Below the pieces are notes generated by a model. It had not been told where the DNA came from. It saw only the letters and a list, made by a program, of their open reading frames with translations, and did no database searches. From QHXW01 sp963847515 (GTDB taxonomy: Bacteria > Acidobacteriota > Terriglobia > Bryobacterales > Bryobacteraceae), in NCBI GenBank assembly GCA_963847515.1, contig CAWKAA010000005.1, forward strand, positions 1,178,001-1,242,000: DNA of 64,000 nt, in the 5' to 3' direction. A program made the translations under genes and the position numbers. Below, piece after piece: positions 48,065 to 56,360 of this stretch. The number at the start of each line of letters is the position of its first letter. Position 1 is the stretch's first letter.

Positions 48065-50315
48065 ACCGGATCGTCCCGGCCCAGATGTTTCCTGTCAGCT
48101 CGCTAAGGTTGAACACAATCTTGTCCCTAGCCACGGAAATTTCCAGCGGCCCCTCGGCGACATACATCATAGACAAATGACTTTGATGAAAGTGGGCGAC
48201 GTTGAATGGCGTTTCGTGTGGCCGCCGGGTTCTGCCGACGTATTGCCCCCACAGACAATAATATCCGTCTCGGCGCGATACGAAATAAATAAGATTTCCA
48301 TCCGGTGACCAGCGTGGTTTGTTGCTCCAACCTTGCCGATCCGCGATGGCTATCCATTCGGTTTCTGGCGGCGGCATTCGCTCGTGGACGGGTGCAATGA
48401 ATAGCCTGGATTCCGCGCCGCGACCGGCTGCAAACGTGACCCAGCGGCCGTCCGGTGAGATTTTGGCTTGGTAGAGATCGTACTCGGCACTGCTGAGAAA
48501 ATCCGTTCTGCGGCCCGTACGCAAGGCTAGGGTGTCGATCGTTGCGCGCGGGCCACGCAAGTTTTCTACTAACAAGCTTTCGTTGTCCAAGGACCAATCC
48601 CATACGAATCCACACTCCGGTCCTTCACAGACTTTTTCAGGCACACCACCGGAACGAGGAACTACGTAGGTTCGCGCCGAAGATCCGGCAGACCGTCCGG
48701 GAAGATCCGTGGAATAGGCGACAAATTGGTTATCACGAGAAATCTGAGGGTGCTCTTCCCACTGGTTGGTAGCCGCGACTGGAGTTTCCTTGCCCGTGCG
48801 CAGATCTTGGATCCACACATTCCTGTTTCCCGTTCGGGTGGAGCCGTAGCCCAGATATTGGCCGTCTCCTGAGAGCGAAGGATGCACCTCCCTGGTCGAC
48901 CGATCCGTCAATTTTTTCATCTTGCCGATGGCCGTTCCTGTGTTCGCCGCTAGCGCCAGGCTCCAGATGTTGTAGTTCTTCTCTAGCGCAGCAAAAATCA
49001 ACTGCCCATCCGGTGTGAGATTGCCCTCCATCTCAAACGTGCTACCAGAGGTAATCCGCTGTGGTGGCCCGGTTATCCGTCCGGTTTGGCTACTCATTGT
49101 CAGGCGCCACAAGTTGACTGGGTCGCCTCGCATTCCAGCAAACAAAACTGTATCTTTGGTCCACTCGCATACTCGACCCGAATATTGGAAGCCCTGCTTC
49201 TGCAGTGCGTCAACAATTCCAGTCGGCCTGGCTCTTCCCCCGGTTCTCGAGACGACCCACCAATCAATCGTTGCACCAGCTCCCTTCGGCTCAGCACGGA
49301 CTCCAAAAACCATCAATCGGTTCCCGTCGGGTGACCAAACCGGTTGCCCTATCTCAGCCAGATCCGTTGTTAAAGCCTGCGCAGTACCGCCGGAAACCGG
49401 CACAATGTACACCACACCAGTATTCGGCGGACCGATTGTGGTGGTGATGGGCCCAATCCAATAGGCGATCCACTTGCCGTCCGGAGAAAAGCGCGGATTC
49501 TGTCCTTGCGGGGCGATCAGCCTGCCTTCGCCGCCGAGGGATGGCATAAGGTATATACCGCCGCCCTCCCGCTCCGAGCGGAACACGAGCTGCGTGCCGT
49601 CCGGAGAAAAGGAAGGCTCGTGCTCGTCCACCTCAGAGTGTGTCAGCTGAACTGGGCTCGAGCCATTCAATTGCTGCACCCAGATATCGAGATTGCCTTT
49701 TCCGCTGCGGTCCGAAGCGTACGCCAACAGCGTTCCGTCCCGGGACACCGCCGGGTCAACGCTCAGACCCTTATCCGAGGTAATTCGGTGCAGAGCGGTG
49801 AGGACTGGCGTCCGACCGGATTGGCCTGTGCGCATCGCGATTGTCGCAACGGCGGTCGCCAGCGTAGCTACGCCGAACGCCCAGGCCACCACAAACTTTC
49901 TTCTCGATCTCTGTACTCGGGGCGGCTCCGCGACTGGACCGCCGGACGCAGTGGGATCAGGAAAATCGATCGTTGTGACTACTTCAAAAGGTGCTATGAA
50001 TCTGTAGCCCCGCTTGGCCACTGTTTCCACAAATCGCGGGTTTTCAGGTGAGTCTCCCAACGCCTGGCGCAGCTTGGCAACGGCGGCGTTGATGCTGTGC
50101 TCGAATTCGACGAAGGTACCCTGCGGCCATAGGGTGTCGCGAAGTTGCTCTCGAGTAACCAATACGCCCGGTTGATCCAGTAACTGTACGAGGATTCGAA
50201 ACGGTTGTTCCTGGAGCTTGATCTTAGTCCCGCGCTTACGCAGTTCTCCACAGTTCAGGTCGATTTCGAAAACGCCGAACCGAACGGCGGGGTTCCCCGC
50301 ACAACGCCGTGTCAC
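48063..50315 (-). CDS. Winged-helix transcriptional regulator with TolB-type beta-propeller
   Basis: 750-residue CadC-like membrane-bound regulator. Residues about 10-110: OmpR/PhoB winged helix (FGVFEIDLNCGELRKRGTKI, QEQPFRILVQLLDQPGVLVT, RLRQALGDSPENPRF-type segment KLRQALGDSPENPRFVETVA). One membrane helix near 140-162 (FVVAWAFGVATLATAVATIA). The periplasmic part is a TolB/WD40-like propeller with repeated SPDG motifs (FSPDGTQLVFRSEREGGGIY, RFSPDGKWIAYW, SLSGDGQYLGYGSTRTGNRN). This architecture is very common in Acidobacteriota. It is divergent from the PAP2 gene (255-bp gap), a possible target. Confidence 0.88.
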   Translation of the reverse strand: MTRRCAGNPAVRFGVFEIDLNCGELRKRGTKIKLQEQPFRILVQLLDQPGVLVTREQLRDTLWPQGTFVEFEHSINAAVAKLRQALGDSPENPRFVETVAKRGYRFIAPFEVVTTIDFPDPTASGGPVAEPPRVQRSRRKFVVAWAFGVATLATAVATIAMRTGQSGRTPVLTALHRITSDKGLSVDPAVSRDGTLLAYASDRSGKGNLDIWVQQLNGSSPVQLTHSEVDEHEPSFSPDGTQLVFRSEREGGGIYLMPSLGGEGRLIAPQGQNPRFSPDGKWIAYWIGPITTTIGPPNTGVVYIVPVSGGTAQALTTDLAEIGQPVWSPDGNRLMVFGVRAEPKGAGATIDWWVVSRTGGRARPTGIVDALQKQGFQYSGRVCEWTKDTVLFAGMRGDPVNLWRLTMSSQTGRITGPPQRITSGSTFEMEGNLTPDGQLIFAALEKNYNIWSLALAANTGTAIGKMKKLTDRSTREVHPSLSGDGQYLGYGSTRTGNRNVWIQDLRTGKETPVAATNQWEEHPQISRDNQFVAYSTDLPGRSAGSSARTYVVPRSGGVPEKVCEGPECGFVWDWSLDNESLLVENLRGPRATIDTLALRTGRRTDFLSSAEYDLYQAKISPDGRWVTFAAGRGAESRLFIAPVHERMPPPETEWIAIADRQGWSNKPRWSPDGNLIYFVSRRDGYYCLWGQYVGRTRRPHETPFNVAHFHQSHLSMMYVAEGPLEISVARDKIVFNLSELTGNIWAGTIR

Positions 50316-50570
50316 AGATGACGGCTAGTGTAACACCGACGAGGCCCGTTTCAAACCAATCTGTTGTTGATGACCTTTCCCCTCAATAGTCTATTTTTCA
50401 ATTGCTTAACAGAAGACGTGCGGTTCTCATAGAGATGACTAGCCTAAGGCCGCTCGCTGCCAGTAAAGGAGTGGTCTCGACGGATTTGTGGACGTGCGCC
50501 TCCAATCAGACCCGAGCGACACAGACGCACAAATCCTGTGCTGAACCGATTTTCGGAAAGGAAGCAACAG

Positions 50571-51929
50571 ATGACCGCGCAGAAACTCGTTTGGGTGTCT
50601 CTCGCTGCCACACTCCCCCTGTGGCCGCAAGCAACTAGTCAGATTGAGCCGAATGCGGGTAACTGGCGGACCTGGGTAATTTCAAAAGGCATAGATTACC
50701 GAGTTCCCCTGCCGCCCGGAGGTCAAGCAGTCACAGATGAGCTAGCGTCGCTCAAGGACCTGATCAGCCACAACGACGCGCAAGTCCAGCAGCAAATCGA
50801 ATTCTGGGATGCTGGAGCGCCCGCATACCGCTGGATGGATATGATCAACGCGCGCATTCTCGCCGGTACACCGGCTACAGTTTATCCGCACCGCGTGTAC
50901 ACGTACATGGCTCTCGCGATGTACGACGCAACCATCGCAGCCTGGGAATCGAAGTACGCTTATAATCGTCTGCGTCCCAGCCAACTGGATCACACCCTGC
51001 CCACAGCTCTACCGGTACCCAACAGCCCTTCGTATCCTTCCGAACACGCGGCGGCAGCCCAGGCCGCGGCGACTGTCCTGGCGTATTTTTTCCCGGCGGA
51101 GGCTCATACGTTTCAGACCATGGCTGAACAAGCGGGTTGGTCTCGCGTGCTTGCCGGGCTTCAATATCCTAGCGATTATCACGCCGGACTGGACCTTGGC
51201 AAGAAAGTTGCCGAGCAAGTCGTGGCGAAAGCAAGGGCGGATGGGTCCGATGCTGTTTGGACGGGAACGGTGCCGACTGGCCCGTGTAAATGGATCGGCA
51301 CCAATCCGGGAAACGTCACAGCCGCCCACTGGCAACCGTTGCTGTTGAACTCGCCAGACGAGTTCCGACCCGCTCCTCCGCCCCCCTGCGACTTTCCTTC
51401 AGTGGTAGCGGACACGGCCACAGTTCGCAACTTTCCGCGGACCTTCCTTACCAATTACAAAGCGTTTTATTGGCAAAGCCCCGAGGGCCTTAGCACATGG
51501 CCTTACCGACACGCGGATAAGTGGATTTTCGAGGACAGGCTTGACCAAAATCCGCCTCGCGTCGCCCGGGCCTATGCGCTGATCGCGGCTGTCTTGTTCG
51601 ACGCTTTCATTGCTAGCCAGGACGGAAAATTCACGTACTGGTACATCAGGCCGCCTCAACTCGATCCCCGGATAATACCCTTGTTCCCGATTCCGAACTT
51701 CCCGAGTTACCCGTCGAACCACTCGACGTTTTCGGCCGCCCGGTCGGAGATGCTCGCATACTTATTCCCGGAGCATGCAGATTTTATTCGCGCGGTTGGG
51801 AAGGAGGCCGGCGATTCAAGAATCTGGGCCGGCATTCACTATCCAATGGACAACGCTGCCGGCGTGGCGCTTGGGAAATCGGTCGCCGGCGTTTTCATCG
51901 CCTGGGCACAAAACGACGGTTCGCAGTAG
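50571..51929 (+). CDS. Exported double PAP2 (acid phosphatase/vanadium haloperoxidase-like) protein
   Basis: 452 residues from ATG 50571 (AAAGGAAG upstream). Signal peptide TAQKLVWVSLAATLPLWPQA. Two PAP2-like units are in tandem: first RLRPSQLDHTLPTALPVPNS, SYPSEHAAAAQ and SRVLAGLQYPSDYHAGLDLG (about 140-225); second YIRPPQLDPRIIPLFPIPNF, SYPSNHSTFSAARSEMLAYL and SRIWAGIHYPMDNAAGVALG (about 355-440). Each unit has the RP, PS-x-H and SR motifs; the third-motif His is present in unit 2 (AGIHYP) but is Gln in unit 1 (AGLQYP). Phosphatase versus haloperoxidase activity cannot be decided. Confidence 0.85.
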   Translation: MTAQKLVWVSLAATLPLWPQATSQIEPNAGNWRTWVISKGIDYRVPLPPGGQAVTDELASLKDLISHNDAQVQQQIEFWDAGAPAYRWMDMINARILAGTPATVYPHRVYTYMALAMYDATIAAWESKYAYNRLRPSQLDHTLPTALPVPNSPSYPSEHAAAAQAAATVLAYFFPAEAHTFQTMAEQAGWSRVLAGLQYPSDYHAGLDLGKKVAEQVVAKARADGSDAVWTGTVPTGPCKWIGTNPGNVTAAHWQPLLLNSPDEFRPAPPPPCDFPSVVADTATVRNFPRTFLTNYKAFYWQSPEGLSTWPYRHADKWIFEDRLDQNPPRVARAYALIAAVLFDAFIASQDGKFTYWYIRPPQLDPRIIPLFPIPNFPSYPSNHSTFSAARSEMLAYLFPEHADFIRAVGKEAGDSRIWAGIHYPMDNAAGVALGKSVAGVFIAWAQNDGSQ

Positions 51930-52195
51930 TGTGGGGCGGGAGTGGCGGACCAACCCCCCGTCCACTCCCCGGAACCGGGCTCGTGGCTCAACGAGGAAAT
52001 TACGTGGCGCGGAATGAATGTCGCGGAATGAAATTGACAATCTCGACGGAGGCCGGATACAGTTGAGGCAGTGCGCTAACAGGGCGTCTCCTCCCGCGGC
52101 AAGGGAAGCATCCCACCTGTTTTCGTTTTGAGGCGTCCGTTACCTTCTTTCAGCCTGGCATCAGCGGAACACCGGCAAATATGAAAGGAGGTCTT

Positions 52196-52579
52196 GTGAC
52201 CCCGTCGAAGTTCTTACCCCTTCACTCGTCTTTTGAATCCATCCGGAAGCAAGCAAAGAAACTGGCGCGCCAGTTCGCCGACGCCGACGCGGATGCACTC
52301 ACCCGTGTGCATGCGCAATTGCCGGCTCCGGCCCTTCCTCTATCGTTACGCGACGCGCAGTTGGTGCTCGCCCGAGAAGACGGTTTCGCCGGCTGGCAGG
52401 ATTTTCGCGCCGCAGTCCTCCGCCTGGAAGGCAAGGGCTTGGAGTGGGCCGCCGCCGGGTGCGGGATTTGTTGTACCGCCGAGCGGGTCCTGCGCCGGAT
52501 TAGATATACGCCGAACTTCGTGGCAGCGCGAAAAACAACGGCAGATTCAGCTTCTTGTCAAATTGAAGGCTCAAGATGA
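52196..52579 (+). CDS. N-terminal fragment of an ankyrin-type protein, truncated or frameshifted
   Basis: GTG 52196 is preceded by AAAGGAGG (52184-52191), so it is the likely start; the ATG at 52181 lies before the ribosome site. The first 85 residues (SSFESIRKQAKKLARQFADA, LPLSLRDAQLVLAREDGFAG, KGLEWAAA) match the leader seen in front of ankyrin repeats in related proteins. No ankyrin repeat follows. In the next frame the sequence reads RVRDLLYRRAGPAPD and stops at 52501-52503, matching the end of the gene at 47075. A short hybrid gene or remnant is likely. Confidence 0.5.
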   Translation: MTPSKFLPLHSSFESIRKQAKKLARQFADADADALTRVHAQLPAPALPLSLRDAQLVLAREDGFAGWQDFRAAVLRLEGKGLEWAAAGCGICCTAERVLRRIRYTPNFVAARKTTADSASCQIEGSR

Positions 52580-52995
52580 ACGATCAACAAAAGAAGGAGC
52601 AGCATTCTGGAGTGCGAGATCAAGAGATCCGTGCGGCACTGGACGAGCATTGGGCAGCGTCCGATGCCAACGATTTTGAAACGGAGCACCGCATCTATCA
52701 CGAGGACGCGGTGCTGGAATACCCGCAGTCAGGCGAGCGAACCCGCGGTCGACGCAACATACAGAACCAACGCGCTAGTCAGCCGAGCAAAAAGCGGTTT
52801 GCTGTCCGACGAATCATTGGCGGCGGTGATCTTTGGATCACCGAATTCATCCTGACATATGACGGCAAGCCGTCCTACACCGTGAGCATCATGGAGTTCA
52901 GGGACGACAAGGTTGCGCGGGAAACACAGTACTTTGCGGATGCATTCGTGGCTCCCGCATGGCGCGCTCAATGGGTCGAACGGATGGACACATAA
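52576..52995 (+). CDS. SnoaL-like/NTF2-fold protein
   Basis: 139 residues. The alpha+beta cone fold is suggested by IRAALDEHWAASDANDFETE, HRIYHEDAVLEYPQSGERTR, GRRNIQNQRASQPSKKRFAV, RRIIGGGDLWITEFILTYDG and YTVSIMEFRDDKVARETQYF, the usual SnoaL-like series ending in an aromatic stretch with FADAFVAPAWRAQWVE. Members range from polyketide cyclases to small-molecule isomerases; many have no known reaction. It starts 4 nt within the end of the preceding frame. Confidence 0.8.
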   Translation: MNDQQKKEQHSGVRDQEIRAALDEHWAASDANDFETEHRIYHEDAVLEYPQSGERTRGRRNIQNQRASQPSKKRFAVRRIIGGGDLWITEFILTYDGKPSYTVSIMEFRDDKVARETQYFADAFVAPAWRAQWVERMDT

Positions 52996-53155
52996 TCTCG
53001 AGGCGGAGAATTCGCAAACGACACCGCCATTTGCGGTTTGCAGCATGATTGTCGAGAACAGAGATTAACGCCAGAGACCCGCTAAGCCCTGATCAACGCG
53101 GCTACCGAAGAAGTCGAACTGTATGATATGGGGTACCGGTACAGCACATCCTCCG

Positions 53156-53232
53156 ATGGAGGGACAAGAGGTGGATTGGAAACGGTTGGTCCAGTTTGCG
53201 CTGCTGGGTAGCAGTGATTTGGAACCATATGC
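53156..53232 (+). pseudogene. 5' part of doxX gene interrupted by IS element
   Basis: ATG 53156 opens EGQEVDWKRLVQFALLGSSD and continues to the IS boundary at 53232. Joining position 53232 to 54462, which deletes the element and one target copy, restores an uninterrupted 162-residue frame that reads on as AILLVRVSLGLFFAISGTNK. This is the amino-terminal 25 codons of a DoxX-family membrane protein. Confidence 0.8.
53226..53232. repeat. Target-site duplication, left copy
   Basis: CATATGC directly before the left inverted repeat of the IS element; the identical heptamer is at 54455-54461. Confidence 0.85.
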
Positions 53233-53259
53233 TGTAATAACTCAGACTTGATCTGACAT
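53233..53259. repeat. IS left inverted repeat
   Basis: Begins TGTAATAA and ends ACTTGATCTGACAT; pairs with 54428-54454. Confidence 0.8.
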
Positions 53260-53270
53260 AGTTGGTTAGA

Positions 53271-54395
53271 TCAAGCAGCCGCATCAGCGGCCGCGCCTCC
53301 GCCTACGCTCCGCTGCGCAGGGCTCCGCTCCGGCTCCGGCGCTACGTTCTGGAACGAGTCGAGCATTTTCTCTTGCGCCAAGTGTGCCGAGTCCGAGAAA
53401 GTCTGCATCGGGGTCTTGCCATAACAGTACTTTCCAGAATGTGTTCGTGTCAGATTGTACTCCCGCAGCCAGTCATCCAGATCCGCCTGTAATTCGTCGA
53501 GGCGCTGATAGAGCTTCTTGCGAAAGGCGGTGGCATAAAACTCTTCCTGGATGGTGCGATGGAAGCGCTCGCAGATACCGTTGGTCTGCGGATGCCGGGC
53601 CTTGGTGCGGCTGTGGTCGATATTCTCGACCGCCAGGTACAACTGGTATTCGTGATGCTCGCGCTGCCCACAGTATTCTGTACCGCGATCGGTGAGCACG
53701 CGCAGCAGCGGAACTTTCTGCTCCTCGAAGAACGGCAGCACGCGGTCGTTAAGCATGTCGGCGGCCACCAGAGCATTTTTGCGGTCGTAGAGCTTGGCGA
53801 AAGCGACCTTGGTGTACGTGTCGAGGAACGTCTGCTGATAGATCCGGCCCACGCTCTTGATCGTGCCCACGTAATAGGTATCCTGGGCTCCTAGGTAGCC
53901 GGGATGCGCGGTTTCGATCTCGCCGTGCGCTTCCTTTTCCTCGCGCGCCCGCTCCATGGCGCGGAGTTGCTCCTCGGTGAGAACGATGTGTTCCTGGGCG
54001 GCCTTGGCCTCGAGCGCCTTCAGCCGCTTACGAAACGTTTCCAGATCATGCCGGAGCCAGACGCTGCGAACGCCCGTGGGAGAAACGAATAGGCCACGCT
54101 TGGTCAGTTCGTTCGCCACACGCACCTGGCCCAAAGCCGGCTTCTCCAAGGCCATCTCCATAATGGCCTTTTCAACGTGATCCTCGACCCGATTCTTCGG
54201 ACAAGGCTTGCGTCGGCTGATCTCGCGCAACGCCAGCTCGCCGCCCTTGTCGTACAGTTCTTTGAAACGGTAGAAACTATCTCTGGAATAACCCATCACC
54301 TTGCAGGCTTCCGAGACGCTGCCCAGCATCTCGCTGAGCTTCAACAGCCCTACTTTGTTCTTGATGATCTTCTGTTCGGTGTTCATCGCTGACAC
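53271..54395 (-). CDS. IS481-family transposase (DDE integrase core)
   Basis: 374 residues. N-terminal HTH region (LLKLSEMLGSVSEACKVMGY, SRDSFYRFKELYDKGG) and a second DNA-binding part (GQVRVANELTKRGLFVSPTG). The RNase-H-like core follows: QDTYYVGTIKSVGRIYQQTF and FLDTYTKVAFAKLYDRKN (first Asp), RVLTDRGTEYCGQREHHEYQ (second Asp), TKARHPQTNGICERFHRTIQ (catalytic Glu), then EYNLTRTHSGKYCYGKTPMQ. The frame is intact and ends in a short Ala/Gly-rich tail near the left repeat. It is transcribed against the interrupted doxX gene. Confidence 0.93.
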   Translation of the reverse strand: MSAMNTEQKIIKNKVGLLKLSEMLGSVSEACKVMGYSRDSFYRFKELYDKGGELALREISRRKPCPKNRVEDHVEKAIMEMALEKPALGQVRVANELTKRGLFVSPTGVRSVWLRHDLETFRKRLKALEAKAAQEHIVLTEEQLRAMERAREEKEAHGEIETAHPGYLGAQDTYYVGTIKSVGRIYQQTFLDTYTKVAFAKLYDRKNALVAADMLNDRVLPFFEEQKVPLLRVLTDRGTEYCGQREHHEYQLYLAVENIDHSRTKARHPQTNGICERFHRTIQEEFYATAFRKKLYQRLDELQADLDDWLREYNLTRTHSGKYCYGKTPMQTFSDSAHLAQEKMLDSFQNVAPEPERSPAQRSVGGGAAADAAA

Positions 54396-54427
54396 TCTCC
54401 TGACCGCGCTTCCGCGCAGTCTATCAA

Positions 54428-54454
54428 ATGTCAGATCAAGTTGAGATTAGTACA
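54428..54454. repeat. IS right inverted repeat
   Basis: Reverse complement begins TGTACTAA and ends ACTTGATCTGACAT; pairs with 53233-53259. Confidence 0.8.
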
Positions 54455-54461
54455 CATATGC
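54455..54461. repeat. Target-site duplication, right copy
   Basis: CATATGC immediately after the right inverted repeat, identical to 53226-53232. Confidence 0.85.
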
Positions 54462-54873
54462 CATCCTGCTGGTACGCGTTTCGCTCGGGCTGTTCTTCGC
54501 CATCTCCGGGACAAACAAATTGTTTGTCGCCGGTAGCACGCAAACTATGTACGAAACGCTCGTTGAGGCCAAAGTCCCGTTTCCCCACCTGATGGCTTAT
54601 TTCGTGTCGGATGTCGAGTTCGTTGGCGGATCCTTGCTGACCGTAGGGTTTCTTTCGAGCCTGGCCTGCGCGGCTTTATTGGTCGATATGCTTGTCGCCA
54701 TCCTGACCACCAAGCTTTCCGCCATGCCTAAAGGACTTTCGCCTCTTAACTGGCTCGACGATTTCCTCTACCTTCCGGAAGTCCTGTACGTGCTCTTCTT
54801 TATCTTGCTGATCTGCTTTGGTCCGGGAGAGTTCAGTATCGATTACTGGCTCGCCGGCAAGTTACGGAGGTGA
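54462..54873 (+). pseudogene. 3' part of doxX gene, separated by IS element
   Basis: Carries nearly the whole DoxX-family protein: AILLVRVSLGLFFAISGTNK, FPHLMAYFVSDVEFVGGSLL, SLACAALLVDMLVAILTTKL and LPEVLYVLFFILLICFGPGE, four membrane helices in all, about 137 codons. An internal ATG at 54547 or an alternative start could still allow a truncated product, but the first helix would be lost. In-frame with 53156-53232 once the insertion is removed. Confidence 0.8.
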
Positions 54874-55233
54874 TCGATCGACGAAGCAGCTTGTTGCTAG
54901 ACAAGAGCTTGATGGTCATTACCAGAATTTTTCAGCCGCAGGACTAGCGCTAAGTCCCGATTAACGCCACTCGGAAGTTGAGACCGATGGACGTGCTGGC
55001 GCCTCAATGATCTTCGTTGCGAAACGGAATAGGCCTATGGGGAACGCAACGATGCCGGCCCGATGCCGTGAAAATCACCGTCCGAAGGCACGGGACGTTT
55101 ACTAACGGAGCGCTCCCTCTCTCCACTTCAGGCTGAACCAACCGCGTTCGGATAGGCAACCTCATGAAAACAGGCCCATTATTTTACTTGAAATTATTGC
55201 AAATTGCGATAACAATATAGCAAATAGCGATTT
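54874..55233. other. 360-bp intergenic region
   Basis: No gene, RNA or strong hairpin recognised. The last 40 bp hold the operator-like direct repeat of the XRE operon. Confidence 0.55.
55199..55231. promoter_or_regulatory. Two direct 12-bp repeats, operator-like
   Basis: GCAAATTGCGAT (55199-55210) and GCAAATAGCGAT (55220-55231) match at 11 of 12 bases and are offset by 21 bp, two helical turns, ending 2 nt before the XRE ATG. This suits binding of a dimer or two protomers on one DNA face, most simply autoregulation by the encoded XRE protein (inference). Confidence 0.5.
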
Positions 55234-55722
55234 ATGAAATTGGGCGCGAAAATCCGGTACTTGCGCGAAATGGAAGGCGCGCTCAGAGGACTCGATCGCG
55301 AGATGACCCAGCAGGAGGTTGTGCTGGCGGTTAAGAAAGAGCTGCGGCAGTCCATCAGCCAGGCGTATTTGTCGCAGATTGAGGGCGGCTCGCGTCCACA
55401 CCTGACCAATGGGACGCGTATGTTGCTGGCGAAGTTTTTCAAGGTTCATCCGGGCTACCTGGTGGATGACCCGATGGGATTTGAAACCGAGTTGATCTCG
55501 GATATAGGCGCGCTCGAAGACAAGCTGGATTTGTGGCTGATCTCGGGCGCGGAGCGGTTCCGGCGGAATCCGGAAGTGAGCCAAGCGCTGCTGCATCTGG
55601 CACGGCACGCGGATTCGCGCCGGTGCCTGGTGCTGCTGGATGCAATTCTCGAGACGCCGGGATTGGCGGAACGGCTGTTTGAAGTGTTGGCGCCGGCGCG
55701 GAACGGGAGGCAATCGTCATGA
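55234..55722 (+). CDS. XRE-family HTH regulator
   Basis: 162 residues. Residues 4-75 form a lambda-repressor-like HTH (KIRYLREMEGALRGLDREMT, QQEVVLAVKKELRQSISQAY, LSQIEGGSRPHLTNGTRMLL) followed by the usual AKFFKVHPGYLVDDP hinge. The C-terminal part is helical, with no sensor domain recognised. It is first in a run of nfeD, flotillin and pspA genes; its TGA overlaps the nfeD ATG by 4 nt. Likely transcriptional control of the membrane-stress operon. Confidence 0.87.
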   Translation: MKLGAKIRYLREMEGALRGLDREMTQQEVVLAVKKELRQSISQAYLSQIEGGSRPHLTNGTRMLLAKFFKVHPGYLVDDPMGFETELISDIGALEDKLDLWLISGAERFRRNPEVSQALLHLARHADSRRCLVLLDAILETPGLAERLFEVLAPARNGRQSS

Positions 55723-56336
55723 CGTGGGCTGATTTTTATCTGGTTTGCTTTCTGGTGGGATTCATTCTGAGCTTGCTGTCGGTGCTGGCGGGCAGTTTGC
55801 ATATCCGCCTGCCGCATCTCGACTTGCATCACGGCGTGCCGCACGCGCATATCGGGCACGCACAAGGAGGCGGCCAGTCGTCGGTTTCGTTCATCAACTT
55901 CGGAACCATCGCAGCGTTCCTAGCTTGGTTCGGCGGCACCGGATATCTGCTCACCGAGTACTCGGCGGTGTGGTTTATTACGGCTCTGGCAGTGTCGGTT
56001 TTCAGCGGTATAGGTGGGGCCGCGGTGGTGTTTCTGTTTTTGGCCAAAGTACTGGTGGCGCACGAACGCCCGCTCGATCCGGCGGACTACGAGATGGTCG
56101 GAGTTCTGGGCCGCGTGAGCAGCCGCATCCGGGCTGGGGGCACAGGCGAAATGATTTTTTCACAGGCAGGGTCGCGGCGCAGCGCGCCGGTCCGCAGCGA
56201 GGATGGAACCGAAATAGCGCGGGAAACCGAAGTGGTGGTCACCCACTTCGATAAAGGAATCGCGTATGTCCGGCGCTGGGACGAATTGACGGGCGCCGGC
56301 GAGGATTCGAAAAAGGAGAACCAGACACAGGCGTAA
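55719..56336 (+). CDS. NfeD-like membrane protein (OB-fold)
   Basis: 205 residues. Membrane helices near 6-28 (FYLVCFLVGFILSLLSVLAG), 60-80 (SFINFGTIAAFLAWFGGTGY) and 88-112 (FITALAVSVFSGIGGAAVVF), a histidine-rich loop (HLDLHHGVPHAHIGHAQGGG, about 33-52) that could bind metal, and a C-terminal soluble OB-fold (VGVLGRVSSRIRAGGTGEMI, then RETEVVVTHFDKGIAYVRRW). NfeD proteins pair genetically and physically with flotillins, and the flotillin gene follows 24 bp later. Confidence 0.85.
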   Translation: MTWADFYLVCFLVGFILSLLSVLAGSLHIRLPHLDLHHGVPHAHIGHAQGGGQSSVSFINFGTIAAFLAWFGGTGYLLTEYSAVWFITALAVSVFSGIGGAAVVFLFLAKVLVAHERPLDPADYEMVGVLGRVSSRIRAGGTGEMIFSQAGSRRSAPVRSEDGTEIARETEVVVTHFDKGIAYVRRWDELTGAGEDSKKENQTQA

Positions 56337-56360
56337 GGGCCTGTGCCAGAGGAGACGTTT

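Larger units (their letters stand above)
53233..54454 (-). mobile_element. IS481-family insertion sequence, 1222 bp
   Basis: A complete element: 27-bp imperfect terminal inverted repeats (53233-53259 and 54428-54454, 21 of 27 matching, the inner 14 bases ACTTGATCTGACAT identical), one intact transposase gene and a 7-bp target duplication. The intact frame and clean duplication suggest a fairly recent insertion. Family assignment rests on the transposase. Confidence 0.88.

Noticed and set aside
50402..50638. Small plus-strand frame upstream of the PAP2 gene
   Set aside because: No SD or family character; it overlaps the PAP2 start and the divergent promoter region.
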